Below, in pieces: positions 8,639-17,726 of a DNA stretch of 64,000 nt (the first letter of the stretch is position 1; each line of letters starts with the position of its first letter). The stretch spans positions 62,001 to 126,000 of the forward strand of contig CADAQF010000002.1 of the NCBI GenBank assembly GCA_902790015.1, written 5' to 3'. Both the position numbers and the translations under genes were made by a program. The DNA is from an uncultured Eubacteriales bacterium. Its GTDB lineage: Bacteria > Bacillota > Clostridia > Christensenellales > Aristaeellaceae. Under the pieces are notes generated by a model, which saw only the letters and a program-made list of their open reading frames with translations, was not told the origin of the DNA and made no database searches.

Positions 8639-9328
8639 ATGCTGGACAATGCTGATAATTCGGCCGACAACAAGCCCATCCGGGATATAGCCTATGACGA
8701 GCTCAAGCACGCCATCATCATGGGTGAGCTGCCCCCTGGTTACCGTATCGTCGAAACGGTGTACGCCAATAAACTGCATATCAGCCGCACTCCGCTCAGG
8801 GAAGCGCTGCGGAAGCTGGAGCTGGACGGGCTGGTCAAGTACGAGCTCAGAAAAGGCGTGATCGTCTGCGCCTTCACCATCAGCGATATCGAGGAAATTT
8901 TCACCATCCGTAACTCCATGATGATGCTGATCCTGCCCTCGGTCATCCGCCTGGCGACGCCCGAGGTCATTGCCAAACTGCGCGAGATCCTCAAAGAGAT
9001 GGACGGAGCGCTTGCCCGGCAGGACTGTGACGAGCTGGCCGTCCTGAATCGCCGCTTCCACGGCATGATCGAGCATATCACCGACAAAAAGCGCATCCTC
9101 AACGTGATCGAGAGCCAGGAGGAATACATCATCCGCTTTTCCTCCATCGCCATCTCCAATTACGCGCACCGGGAGCTTGCCCACCAGGAACATCATAAAA
9201 TGGTGGACCTGATCGAACAGAAGGATCTGGAGGGCCTGCGCATCCTGATGGCCAGCCACCTGGAGGAAAGCAAGCAGACCTGCCTGTTCGCCCTGCGTCA
9301 GCAGGAGCAACCGCCGGAAACGGCCTGA
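8639..9328 (+). CDS. GntR-family (FadR subgroup) transcriptional regulator
   Basis: 229 residues; ATG at 8639 with AAGGAGG 7 nt upstream. The N-terminal winged helix shows IRDIAYDELKHAIIMGELPPG and ISRTPLREALRKLELDGLV. The C-terminal part is an all-helical FCD domain with metal/ligand residues in RRFHGMIEHIT and HQEHHKMVDLIEQKD. Regulators of this type sense carboxylates or amino acid metabolites. The next genes are an Lrp regulator and an aminotransferase, so the effector may relate to amino acid metabolism (inference). Confidence 0.88.
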   Translation: MLDNADNSADNKPIRDIAYDELKHAIIMGELPPGYRIVETVYANKLHISRTPLREALRKLELDGLVKYELRKGVIVCAFTISDIEEIFTIRNSMMMLILPSVIRLATPEVIAKLREILKEMDGALARQDCDELAVLNRRFHGMIEHITDKKRILNVIESQEEYIIRFSSIAISNYAHRELAHQEHHKMVDLIEQKDLEGLRILMASHLEESKQTCLFALRQQEQPPETA

Positions 9329-9344
9329 AGAAGGATATCGATTT

Positions 9345-9851
9345 ATGGAACAGATGAAAATGGATGAACTGAAGTCAGAAGTTCTGGAGATCCTCCAGCA
9401 GGACTGCCGTTATCCCCTTGAAAAGCTTTCCGTGATGACGGGAAAACCCCTGGAAACCGTGGCGCAGGCCATCGATGAAATGGAAGAGGACGGGGTCATC
9501 CTGCGCTACCGTCCCATCGTCAATTGGGACAAGCTGCACGTTAACCGCGTCGAGGCCATGATCGAGGTCCGCGTGACCCCGCAGCGGGACATGGGCTTTG
9601 ACGCCATCGCGGGCCGCATCTACCGTTTTGACGAGGTCAAGAGCGTTTTTCTGATGAGCGGCAGCTACGACCTGCTGGTGCTGGTGGAGGCTTCCACGCT
9701 CAAGGAACTGGCGCTCTTCGTCAGCGAAAAGCTGTCCACCCTGGACACGGTCACCGGCACGGCCACCAGCTTTGTGCTCAAGCGCTACAAGCAGGACGGC
9801 GTCATTTTCGAAGGCGGGCAATCTGACGGAAGGCTGGTTGTCTCCCCATGA
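9345..9851 (+). CDS. Lrp/AsnC-family regulator
   Basis: 168 residues. The N-terminal helix-turn-helix (VLEILQQDCRYPLEKLSVMTG ... DGVILRYRPIVNW) is followed by a RAM/AsnC ligand-binding domain (MSGSYDLLVLVEA). The stop overlaps the start of the aminotransferase gene by 4 nt. An Lrp-type gene coupled to a class I aminotransferase is a familiar Firmicutes pair, consistent with local control by an amino acid. Confidence 0.87.
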   Translation: MEQMKMDELKSEVLEILQQDCRYPLEKLSVMTGKPLETVAQAIDEMEEDGVILRYRPIVNWDKLHVNRVEAMIEVRVTPQRDMGFDAIAGRIYRFDEVKSVFLMSGSYDLLVLVEASTLKELALFVSEKLSTLDTVTGTATSFVLKRYKQDGVIFEGGQSDGRLVVSP

Positions 9852-11023
9852 GCGAACGCTTCATTTCTCCCGTAGTCAAGGCTGTGCCGCCCAGCGGCAT
9901 CCGCCGCTTCTTTGATATCGCCGGCACCATGAAGGGCGCCATTTCCCTGGGCGTCGGCGAGCCCGATTTTGTCACGCCCTACCATATCCGCAGCGCCGCC
10001 ATCGATTCCCTTTTGGACGGGCAGACGCAGTACACCGCCAACCGCGGACTTTTGTCCCTCAGGAAGGAGATCGCCGGTTATCAGAGCATCCGCTTTCAGA
10101 CCGACTACGACCCTGAGAAAGAGATCATGGTCACCGTCGGCGCCAGCGAGGGGATCGATCTGGCCCTGCGCATGTGCGTGCGCCCCGGCGACGAGGTGCT
10201 GGTGCCCGACCCAGGCTACGTAAGCTACGCGCCCTGCGTCACCCTGGCCGGAGGCGTCGCCGTGCCTCTCAGAACGGATATGGGCCACGGCTTCCGGCTG
10301 GACGCCGATATGCTCGAAAAGGCGATCACCGATAAGACCCGCGCGCTCATTTTCCCTTATCCCAACAATCCCACCGGCGTCGTCATGCGCAGGGCCGACC
10401 TGGAAAAGATCATCCCCGTGATCATGCGGCACGACCTGCTGGTTATTTCGGATGAGATCTACGGCGAGCTCACCTACGAAGGGGCGCGCCATGTTTCCAT
10501 CGCTTCCTTTCCCGGCATGAAGGAAAGGACCGTCCTGCTGAACGGCTTTTCCAAGGCCTTCGCCATGACCGGCTGGCGGCTGGGCTACGCCTGCGGCCCC
10601 GCCCCGCTGATCGAGCAGATGAACAAGATCCACCAGTACGCCATCATGTGCGCCCCGCGGCAAAGCCAGGTGGCGGCCGAGGAGGCCCTGCGCAAGGGCC
10701 GGGAAAACGATTATCAGGACATTGAGACCATGCGCCGCAGCTATGACCGCCGCCGCAGGCTTATGGTGGACGCCTTCACGCAGATGGGCCTTGACTGCGC
10801 CGTTCCCTCTGGCGCGTTTTACTGCTTTCCCTCCGTCCGTTCCACCGGGCTGGACAGCGAAACCTTCTGCACCCGCCTGCTTCGGGAACACAAGGTCGTC
10901 TGCGTGCCCGGCACGGCCTTCGGGGACAGCGGGGAAGGCTTCATCCGCTGCTGCTACGCGACCTCAGTGGAACAGATGACCGAGGCTTTTTCGCGGATTC
11001 GCGCTTTCCTGGATACGTTATGA
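9848..11023 (+). CDS. PLP-dependent class I aminotransferase
   Basis: 391 residues, full length for the family. Motifs: SLGVGEPDF near the N-terminus, YPNNPTG for PLP/substrate contacts, SDEIYGELTY, and the Schiff-base lysine in GFSKAFAMTGWRLGY; the carboxylate-binding Arg is in EGFIRCCYA. It is probably an aspartate or aromatic aminotransferase of the PatA/AraT type. The start overlaps the Lrp gene stop (ATGA). Confidence 0.88.
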   Translation: MSERFISPVVKAVPPSGIRRFFDIAGTMKGAISLGVGEPDFVTPYHIRSAAIDSLLDGQTQYTANRGLLSLRKEIAGYQSIRFQTDYDPEKEIMVTVGASEGIDLALRMCVRPGDEVLVPDPGYVSYAPCVTLAGGVAVPLRTDMGHGFRLDADMLEKAITDKTRALIFPYPNNPTGVVMRRADLEKIIPVIMRHDLLVISDEIYGELTYEGARHVSIASFPGMKERTVLLNGFSKAFAMTGWRLGYACGPAPLIEQMNKIHQYAIMCAPRQSQVAAEEALRKGRENDYQDIETMRRSYDRRRRLMVDAFTQMGLDCAVPSGAFYCFPSVRSTGLDSETFCTRLLREHKVVCVPGTAFGDSGEGFIRCCYATSVEQMTEAFSRIRAFLDTL

Positions 11024-11037
11024 GGCGGTTTGCTCTG

Positions 11038-12201
11038 ATGAAAAAAAGACTTTTCTCCGGTTTGCTTGCTGTTGTCCTTCTTTGCGCCGGCTGCGCGCTG
11101 GCCACCGCGCCGGAGCCGGAGATAGAGATCATCCTTCCCGGCGCCAGCTCTCCGGGGCTTCCTACGCCCGCGCCCACTCCCACGCCTGCGCCCACGCAGA
11201 AAGCGGCTTCCGCCTCCGCCCCCGAAGGGACGATGAGCGTCACCCTCACCTTCACGGGGGATCTCACGATCGGCACCAACTACAAGGTCTACCGAAAGCT
11301 TGATTCCTCCATCTTCGGCAAGGAACTGAAAAGGCAGAAGAACCAGCCCGATTTTTTCCTCAGGAACATCAAAGAAGTTCTTCTTTCGGACGATCTGACC
11401 GTGGTCAATTTTGAAGGCACCCTGGCCGATTCGGTGGTGATCCCCGCCAGCAAAAAAGACAACCAGTTCCTGTTTCTCGCTCCCGTGTCCTACGCCGATG
11501 CGCTTCTGCCCAACGGCATCGAGGCCGCCACACTCGAAAACAACCACGTGATGGACTTCGGCGAGGACGGCTATCAAAGCACGATGAATGCGCTTGAGAA
11601 CGCCGGCATTGTGTGCGCCAATTCCACGCAGCTCGGCATTTTTGAGGTGAACGGCGTTAAAATAGGCTTCCTGGCCTATCAGACCTTCAACGGCGGCTAC
11701 GACAGGATCCGCGAGACCCTGGCGCAGGATATACAATCTGCCCGGGATCAGGGCTGCGGCATCGTGACCGTCAGCTATCACTGGGGGGACGAACTGGATT
11801 ACAGCCCCAATCAGCGTCAGCAGGATTTGGCTCATGATACCATCGACGCCGGGGCCGACCTGGTAATCGGCCACCACAGCCACCGCATCAACCCCATCGA
11901 GGAATACCAGGGCAAATACATCGTCTATTCCCTGGGCAATTTCTCCTTTTCGGGCAACAACAAGCCCAGCGACATGCTGACCTATCTTTTCCAGATCCGC
12001 TTCAAATACCGCCGGGGAGAAATGTACGGGACGGACTTCCGCATCATCCCCTGCCGCATCTCCTCCAAGCAGGATTACAACGACTTCGCCGTGACCCCCC
12101 TGACGGAGACCCGGTATATCGACACCATCCTGTCCACGCTCAGGAATTACGGCAGCAAGATCAATAATCCCGTACCCTCTTACCCCCTTGAATGGGACTG
12201 A
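11038..12201 (+). CDS. CapA/PgsA-like metallophosphoesterase-fold lipoprotein or secreted protein
   Basis: 387 residues from the ATG at 11038 (MKKRLFSGLL), preferred over the ATG at 11020 because a signal peptide begins directly. LLCAGC is a weak lipobox. A Pro/Thr-rich spacer (PTPAPTPTPAPTQ) leads into the PGA_cap domain: FTGDLTIG, NFEGTLADS, ENNHVMDFGEDGY, VSYHWGDEL, GHHSHRINPIEEY and YSLGNFSF. Members take part in poly-gamma-glutamate capsule export or have unknown phosphatase-like roles. No pgsBC genes are adjacent, so capsule synthesis is not supported. Confidence 0.83.
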   Translation: MKKRLFSGLLAVVLLCAGCALATAPEPEIEIILPGASSPGLPTPAPTPTPAPTQKAASASAPEGTMSVTLTFTGDLTIGTNYKVYRKLDSSIFGKELKRQKNQPDFFLRNIKEVLLSDDLTVVNFEGTLADSVVIPASKKDNQFLFLAPVSYADALLPNGIEAATLENNHVMDFGEDGYQSTMNALENAGIVCANSTQLGIFEVNGVKIGFLAYQTFNGGYDRIRETLAQDIQSARDQGCGIVTVSYHWGDELDYSPNQRQQDLAHDTIDAGADLVIGHHSHRINPIEEYQGKYIVYSLGNFSFSGNNKPSDMLTYLFQIRFKYRRGEMYGTDFRIIPCRISSKQDYNDFAVTPLTETRYIDTILSTLRNYGSKINNPVPSYPLEWD

Positions 12202-12774
<573 letters not shown>

Positions 12775-12807
12775 ATCGCGTTTACCCAATATGAGGAGGA
12801 ACCCGAA

Positions 12808-13752
12808 ATGCACGCAAAAATCATACTGCTGCCCGGCAGCCCCCTGGGGGAAAGACTATGCAGTGTGGCGGAGGAGGTCCTGACGGATATTTCCGTTTCC
12901 TTCGGCCACACCTTTTCCATCCTCAGGGATAAGATAGGCGAGGCCGCCGAGCGGGCCTACGGCACCGCGCTGTCCGAGAACACCATCCGCCAATGCGGCG
13001 GAGCGGACGCCATTTTCCTGGGCGATAAGGCGGCCGAAGGCGAGGACGTGCTTTTGACCGCCCTGGCCGTGCCCATGCGGGTCAGGACGTTTTCAGTCGG
13101 GGGGCTTGAGGAAAGTTCCTTCACCCTGATCACCGCCGCCCGGCGGGACAAGGATTCCGTCAAGGCCATGTTCCTGGACGCGCTGGAGATAGCCCTCAGG
13201 CGCAAGGAAGTCCTTTCCTATGTGGAGCCGGAGGCCGAACCGCTTTTGTCTGTATACCGGGAGATGGCGAAGGAAGCCGCCGAACAGTATCAGGAGGTCG
13301 TCTGCGAGCCCCTGCCCGCCGCCAAAGCCGTCGAAAAGCTGATCCTGGCTCCCTCCGAGGTCGGCGTGCTGGTGGCTCCCGCCTACGCCGGGGAAATGTT
13401 CGTGACCCTGGCCACCAGCCTGCACGGCGCGCCGATGCTGCTTTACGACGCCTGCGTAGGCTATAAAAACACGGTCTATGAACCCGTGATCCCCGCCGGC
13501 TTCCGCCAGAATGAGGAAATCAACCCCCTGGGCGCCATCTCCGCCGTAGCGGAGCTTCTGCGCTGGAGCCTGCACCTGGAGCAGGAAGCGGACTGCGTGG
13601 ATTCCGCCGTCAAGAACATACTGGACGCCGGCTGGCGCACGCCGGACATGACCAGCATGGGGGACGGCATCAGCACCTACAAGATGCAGCAGCTGATCTC
13701 CGAGCAGATCAACCTGGCCGGGGAGCTTCTGCAGGGCGGGAGCAAAAAATGA
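12808..13752 (+). CDS. Isopropylmalate/isocitrate dehydrogenase-like protein lacking catalytic residues
   Basis: 314 residues. The fold pattern matches LeuB: ILLPGSPLGER at the N-terminus (usual LPGDGIGPE), ADAIFLGD (usual ADAVLLGA), and a strong C-terminal match in YEPV ... NPLGAISAVAELLRWSLHLE and ILDAGWRTPD. Key motifs are changed. The KANV lysine segment is VEPEAEP (about 139-145), the metal-binding GDILSD is GEMFVT (195-200), and HGSAPDIAG is IPAGFRQNE. The insertion carrying the substrate Arg/Tyr residues is shortened. Oxidative decarboxylation is therefore unlikely. The frame is intact and the gene overlaps the next by 4 nt, so it is translated. Its role is unknown. Confidence 0.72.
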   Translation: MHAKIILLPGSPLGERLCSVAEEVLTDISVSFGHTFSILRDKIGEAAERAYGTALSENTIRQCGGADAIFLGDKAAEGEDVLLTALAVPMRVRTFSVGGLEESSFTLITAARRDKDSVKAMFLDALEIALRRKEVLSYVEPEAEPLLSVYREMAKEAAEQYQEVVCEPLPAAKAVEKLILAPSEVGVLVAPAYAGEMFVTLATSLHGAPMLLYDACVGYKNTVYEPVIPAGFRQNEEINPLGAISAVAELLRWSLHLEQEADCVDSAVKNILDAGWRTPDMTSMGDGISTYKMQQLISEQINLAGELLQGGSKK

Positions 13753-14855
13753 TCTGCCGTTTTCCTGATTATGAAAACTGCGGGCTCAACGTGATCTCCT
13801 CTGTCGCCCGCTATATGAAGGCCCCCTTCCGCCACCGCCCGCTGCCCGCGCTGGACCGGCTGCTCGAAGCGGGACGGTACCGCAACGTTGTCCTTTTCCT
13901 CCTGGACGGGATGGGGATGGACGCCCTGGCCCATGACCTGCCGGCGGACAGCTTTTTCAACACCCACATTTTCCGGGAGCTTTCCGCGGTCTTTCCTTCC
14001 ACCACCACGGCGGCGACCACCGCGATCGAGACCGATTACGCCCCGTCCGAGCACGGGTGGCTGGGCTGGTCGCTGTATTTCCATGAGATCGACCGGATGG
14101 TGGATGTTTTTCCCAACCGGGTATCCGTGACCCGCGAGGTGGCCGCGCCCTATCACGTAGGCCAGACCTATCTGCCGCTTCATCCCGTGTTTGACCGCAT
14201 CACTGCCGCGGGCTATGCCAAGGCGGCCCTGATCTCCCCGTTCGGAGACCCCAAATATCCTGAGCTTTCTGATATCCGGGAGGCGCTGATCAGCGGCTGC
14301 CGGGAAGAAGGCCCACATTTCTTCTATGCCTACTGGGGCGATCCGGATCATACGATGCACGAGTCCGGCGTCTATGCGGACGAGGTGCGAAAAGTCCTCA
14401 AGGAACTGGAAGCGTACATACAGGATCTCGCCCTGACTCTTCCGGACGACACGCTTTTGCTGGTCACGGCGGATCACGGTCTGATCGACGTAAGCCATCT
14501 CTACGTCACGGATCATCCGGAACTTACCGAGACCCTGCTCCGCCCCACCTCCGTGGAGCCCCGGGCGACCGTATTCTACGTAAAGCCCGACAGACTGGCC
14601 GATTTCCCGGCGCTGTTCAAGGAAGCCTTTCCCGAAGGGTTCGCGCTGATGACGGGGGAGGAATTCCGGCTAAGCGGCATCCTGGGGCCGGGGGAGCCTA
14701 CCCCTAAGCTTAAGGACCTTACGGGCGATTTTGTCGCCGTATCCCTGACCGGCGCCTGCCTGGACTACGCCCCGAAGGAATCCATGCTCAAAGGCGCGCA
14801 CGCGGGGCTTACCCGGCTGGAAATGCGTGTTCCTCTGATCGCGGCGAAAAAATGA
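13749..14855 (+). CDS. Alkaline-phosphatase-superfamily phosphodiesterase/pyrophosphatase
   Basis: 368 residues, cytoplasmic (no signal peptide). Superfamily metal and nucleophile motifs are in order: VVLFLLDGMGMD (metal Asp), FPSTTTAATTA (nucleophile Thr), WGDPDHTMHESG (Asp/His), LLVTADHGLIDV (Asp-His) and KGAHAGLT (His). This matches the type I phosphodiesterase/nucleotide pyrophosphatase group. The substrate is unknown. Translation is coupled to the LeuB-like gene (ATGA overlap), which hints that the two act on a common route. Confidence 0.83.
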   Translation: MICRFPDYENCGLNVISSVARYMKAPFRHRPLPALDRLLEAGRYRNVVLFLLDGMGMDALAHDLPADSFFNTHIFRELSAVFPSTTTAATTAIETDYAPSEHGWLGWSLYFHEIDRMVDVFPNRVSVTREVAAPYHVGQTYLPLHPVFDRITAAGYAKAALISPFGDPKYPELSDIREALISGCREEGPHFFYAYWGDPDHTMHESGVYADEVRKVLKELEAYIQDLALTLPDDTLLLVTADHGLIDVSHLYVTDHPELTETLLRPTSVEPRATVFYVKPDRLADFPALFKEAFPEGFALMTGEEFRLSGILGPGEPTPKLKDLTGDFVAVSLTGACLDYAPKESMLKGAHAGLTRLEMRVPLIAAKK

Positions 14856-14932
14856 CAGGGTCATAACTGCGTCTGTCCGCTTTTCGCCGCCTCTGTCACC
14901 CGACCCAATGACAAACCGAAGGGAGAAAGCCT

Positions 14933-16954
14933 ATGCAGTTTATCGTTGAAAACGGAGCGCTCGTCTGCAAACGCCAGGGGGAGACCCTCCGCCTGGAAGC
15001 GTGGGGGAGGGATTCCCTGCGCGTACGCTCCACCATGTATCCGGATTTTACCGGCCGCGCCTGGGCGCTGACCGAAACGCCGGATGATTCCCGCGCGCAG
15101 ATCGAGCTGGGGGAAGAGACCCTCCGCAGCGGGGACGGAAAAATGTACCAGTCCCCGATCGCTACGGTCAAAAACGGCCGGCTGACCGCGGTCGTCAACC
15201 ACGGCGGCGTCTTGACCTTCTACCGGGACGGCAAAATGATCCTCCGGGAATACTTCCGCAATTACGGCGGCTCCATCACCCGGGAAAGCCATTGCCTCAA
15301 GGTGGTGAACCGGGAATGGATCCCCTACACCGCCGGCGAATACCAGCTGACCGTCCGTTTCGAAAGCAATGACGGGGAAAAGCTCTTCGGCATGGGCCAG
15401 TATCAGCACCCCTATCTGGACCTGAAGGGCTGCGTGCTGGAGCTCGCCCAGAAAAACAGCCAGACCACCGTTCCCTTCGCCGTCTCCAGCCTGGGCTACG
15501 GGTTTTTATGGAACAACCCGGCGGTAGGCCAGGTGGCCTTCGGCAAAAACCTCACCGAATGGGTGGCCAAAGCCTCCAGGGATATGGATTACTGGATCAC
15601 CGTGGGGGAAACGCCCAAGGACATCCTGTTCAATTATACCGCCGTCACCGGCCGCGCCCCCATGATGCGGGAAGACGTCATGGGCTTCTGGCAGTGCAAG
15701 CTGCGCTACCGCACCCAGCAGGAGGTGCTGGAGGTGGCGCGCAGGTATCACGAGCTGGGCATTCAGCTGGACGTCATCATCATCGACTTTTTCCACTGGA
15801 CCGTCCAGGGAGACTGGAAATTCGACAAGACCTACTGGCCCGATCCCAAGGCTATGGTGGACGAGCTGCACAGCATGGGCATCAAGGTGGTCGTCTCCGT
15901 CTGGCCGTCGGTGGACCGCCGCAGCGAAAACTTTAACGAAATGTATGAGCGCGGCCTGCTGATGCGCACCGAGCGCGGCGCTGCCCAGACCTACGACTAT
16001 CAGGGCGACTGCGTCCAGATCGATCCCACCAACCCGGAGACCCGCGCCTACGTCTGGGAAAAGTGCAAAAAGCACTATTACGACTACGGTATCGATTTCT
16101 TCTGGCTGGACAATTCGGAGCCCGACCTGACCAAATACGATTTCGACAATTTCCGCTACTATATCGGCCCCGCCCTGTCCTGCAGCAACATTTACCCCCA
16201 GTACTACAGCCGCACCTTCTTTGACAACGAGACCGCCCTGGGCAATCAGGGCGTGGTGAACCTGCTGCGCTCCGGCTGGGCGGGCAGCCAGAAATACGGA
16301 AACGTCCTGTGGTCGGGCGACGTGCCCAGCACGTTTGAATCCCTCCGGGATCAGCTGCCCGCCGGCCTCAACATAGGCCTGGCCGGCATCCCCTGGTGGA
16401 ATACCGACATCGGCGGCTTCATGGAGGGCAACGTCTTTGACCCCGCCTTCAAAGAACTGCTGGCCCGCTGGTATGAGTGGGCGGTCTTCACCCCTGTCAT
16501 GCGCCTGCACGGCGACCGGGAGCCCTTCACCATCCCCACCCTGGACGACCGCGACTGGGGCGGCGGCTATCTGCATACCGGCCAGCCCAACGAAATGTGG
16601 AGCTACGGGGACGACATGTTCCGGCTGATGAAAAAGTATTACGACATCCGGATGTCCCTGCGTCCCTACCTCAAAAAGATCTATCAGGAAGCTCACGATA
16701 ACGGCTCCCCCCTGATGCGGACGATGTTCTATGAGTTCCCTGAGGATAAGCACTGCTGGGAGCTTTCCGACCAGTACATGTTCGGTCCCGATTATCTGGT
16801 GGCGCCCATCCTTTACGAAGGCCAGACCGAACGGGAGGTCTATCTTCCCACCGGCGCCTGGAAGCACCTGCTGACCGGAGAGATACTGGAAGGCGGCCGG
16901 ACGGTCACCGTCAGCTCCCCGCTGGACTCCATCCCCGTTTTCATCCGTCAGTAA
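14933..16954 (+). CDS. Glycoside hydrolase family 31 (alpha-xylosidase/alpha-glucosidase type)
   Basis: 673 residues, no signal peptide, so it acts on imported sugars. An N-terminal beta-sandwich is followed by a TIM barrel. The catalytic nucleophile Asp near 393 sits in FFWLDNSEPD and the acid/base Asp near 463 in LWSGDVPSTFESL; PWWNTDIGGF and RLHGDREPF are conserved. It resembles YicI-type alpha-xylosidases more than maltases, but specificity is uncertain. It stands 77 nt behind the phosphodiesterase gene with AAGGGAG as its site, and a strong hairpin follows it. Confidence 0.88.
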   Translation: MQFIVENGALVCKRQGETLRLEAWGRDSLRVRSTMYPDFTGRAWALTETPDDSRAQIELGEETLRSGDGKMYQSPIATVKNGRLTAVVNHGGVLTFYRDGKMILREYFRNYGGSITRESHCLKVVNREWIPYTAGEYQLTVRFESNDGEKLFGMGQYQHPYLDLKGCVLELAQKNSQTTVPFAVSSLGYGFLWNNPAVGQVAFGKNLTEWVAKASRDMDYWITVGETPKDILFNYTAVTGRAPMMREDVMGFWQCKLRYRTQQEVLEVARRYHELGIQLDVIIIDFFHWTVQGDWKFDKTYWPDPKAMVDELHSMGIKVVVSVWPSVDRRSENFNEMYERGLLMRTERGAAQTYDYQGDCVQIDPTNPETRAYVWEKCKKHYYDYGIDFFWLDNSEPDLTKYDFDNFRYYIGPALSCSNIYPQYYSRTFFDNETALGNQGVVNLLRSGWAGSQKYGNVLWSGDVPSTFESLRDQLPAGLNIGLAGIPWWNTDIGGFMEGNVFDPAFKELLARWYEWAVFTPVMRLHGDREPFTIPTLDDRDWGGGYLHTGQPNEMWSYGDDMFRLMKKYYDIRMSLRPYLKKIYQEAHDNGSPLMRTMFYEFPEDKHCWELSDQYMFGPDYLVAPILYEGQTEREVYLPTGAWKHLLTGEILEGGRTVTVSSPLDSIPVFIRQ

Positions 16955-16983
16955 TTATCCGTAAAGCATAACAAACCAATGTC

Positions 16984-17011
16984 AAAGGCCCCGGGCGTTT
17001 CCGGGGCCTTT
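16984..17011 (+). terminator. Intrinsic terminator after GH31 gene
   Basis: AAAGGCCCCGG (16984-16994) pairs perfectly with CCGGGGCCTTT (17001-17011) around GCGTTT. Only a short T run follows on either strand. It sits between convergent genes and may serve both. Confidence 0.75.
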
Positions 17012-17069
17012 CAGTTGGAAAAAACGGCAGGGAAAAACGTCTGTCTGCATGAAACGCGCGGGGCCGTGA

Positions 17070-17705
17070 TCAATACCCCAGCGCCTCCCCGCACAGGATC
17101 ACCTTGATCCGGCCCGGGATGCCCGAGCGGCGGGTGTAGACGAACTGGCTGCAGATGCAGTCGGCAGAAAAGCAGTTTTCGCAGCGGCCGGTCTGGCTGC
17201 AGGGCGTTTTGCGGTTCAGCCGCACGCAGTTGGGAGGCGCGGCCATATTCCTGGCGCGGGCAACGGCGCTGTCCATATCCGGGACGACCTTGTTCATCCC
17301 GCACAGCACGATCACCTGCCGGGGGCCGAACAGCAGATAGCACAGCCTGTTGCCGTTTCCGTCGATGTTGAAAAGCTCTCCGTCCATGGTGATGGCGTTG
17401 GTGCTCATCAGAAACGTGTCCGCCGTGATCAGCTGTCTGCTCAATTCCTGCTTTTCTTCGGGCGTAACGGCCAGCGCCCGGTCGATGATCCGGAGATTTT
17501 TTTCTTTGAGGGCGTCCATCAGCCCGCTTTCAGAAAGGGACATCGAGCCTCCCCAGCCCACGGAGGAGCCCTCCGGCATCAGCGAAAGCGCCGTTTGCAC
17601 AGCTTCCCGGGCGGTCTGCGCGTAATACCCCTCCATCTGTCTTTTTTGAAGTCCCTTGATGATCGTCCGGGCGGCGTTCAGGTGATTCATGTCAACGGGA
17701 GTCAT
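17070..17705 (-). CDS. LUD-domain (LutC/YkgG-like, DUF162) protein
   Basis: 211 residues; ATG with GGAGAGGAC upstream. The LUD fold shows VGWGGSMSLSESGLMDAL, TNAITMDGELFNIDGNGNR and VIVLCGMNKVVPD. A C-terminal stretch with five cysteines (CSQTGRCENCFSADCIC) could bind a metal or Fe-S centre; this tail is common in clostridial members, as I recall. LutC relatives take part in lactate oxidation, but no lutA/lutB lies nearby, so the substrate is open. It follows the MATE gene by about 20 nt on the same strand. Confidence 0.85.
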   Translation of the reverse strand: MTPVDMNHLNAARTIIKGLQKRQMEGYYAQTAREAVQTALSLMPEGSSVGWGGSMSLSESGLMDALKEKNLRIIDRALAVTPEEKQELSRQLITADTFLMSTNAITMDGELFNIDGNGNRLCYLLFGPRQVIVLCGMNKVVPDMDSAVARARNMAAPPNCVRLNRKTPCSQTGRCENCFSADCICSQFVYTRRSGIPGRIKVILCGEALGY

Positions 17706-17726
17706 GAAAGTCCTCTCCTTTCCGGT

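Noticed and set aside
11038..12201. Poly-gamma-glutamate capsule operon
   Set aside because: Only the CapA-like gene is present; no capB/capC or pgsBC homologues lie nearby.
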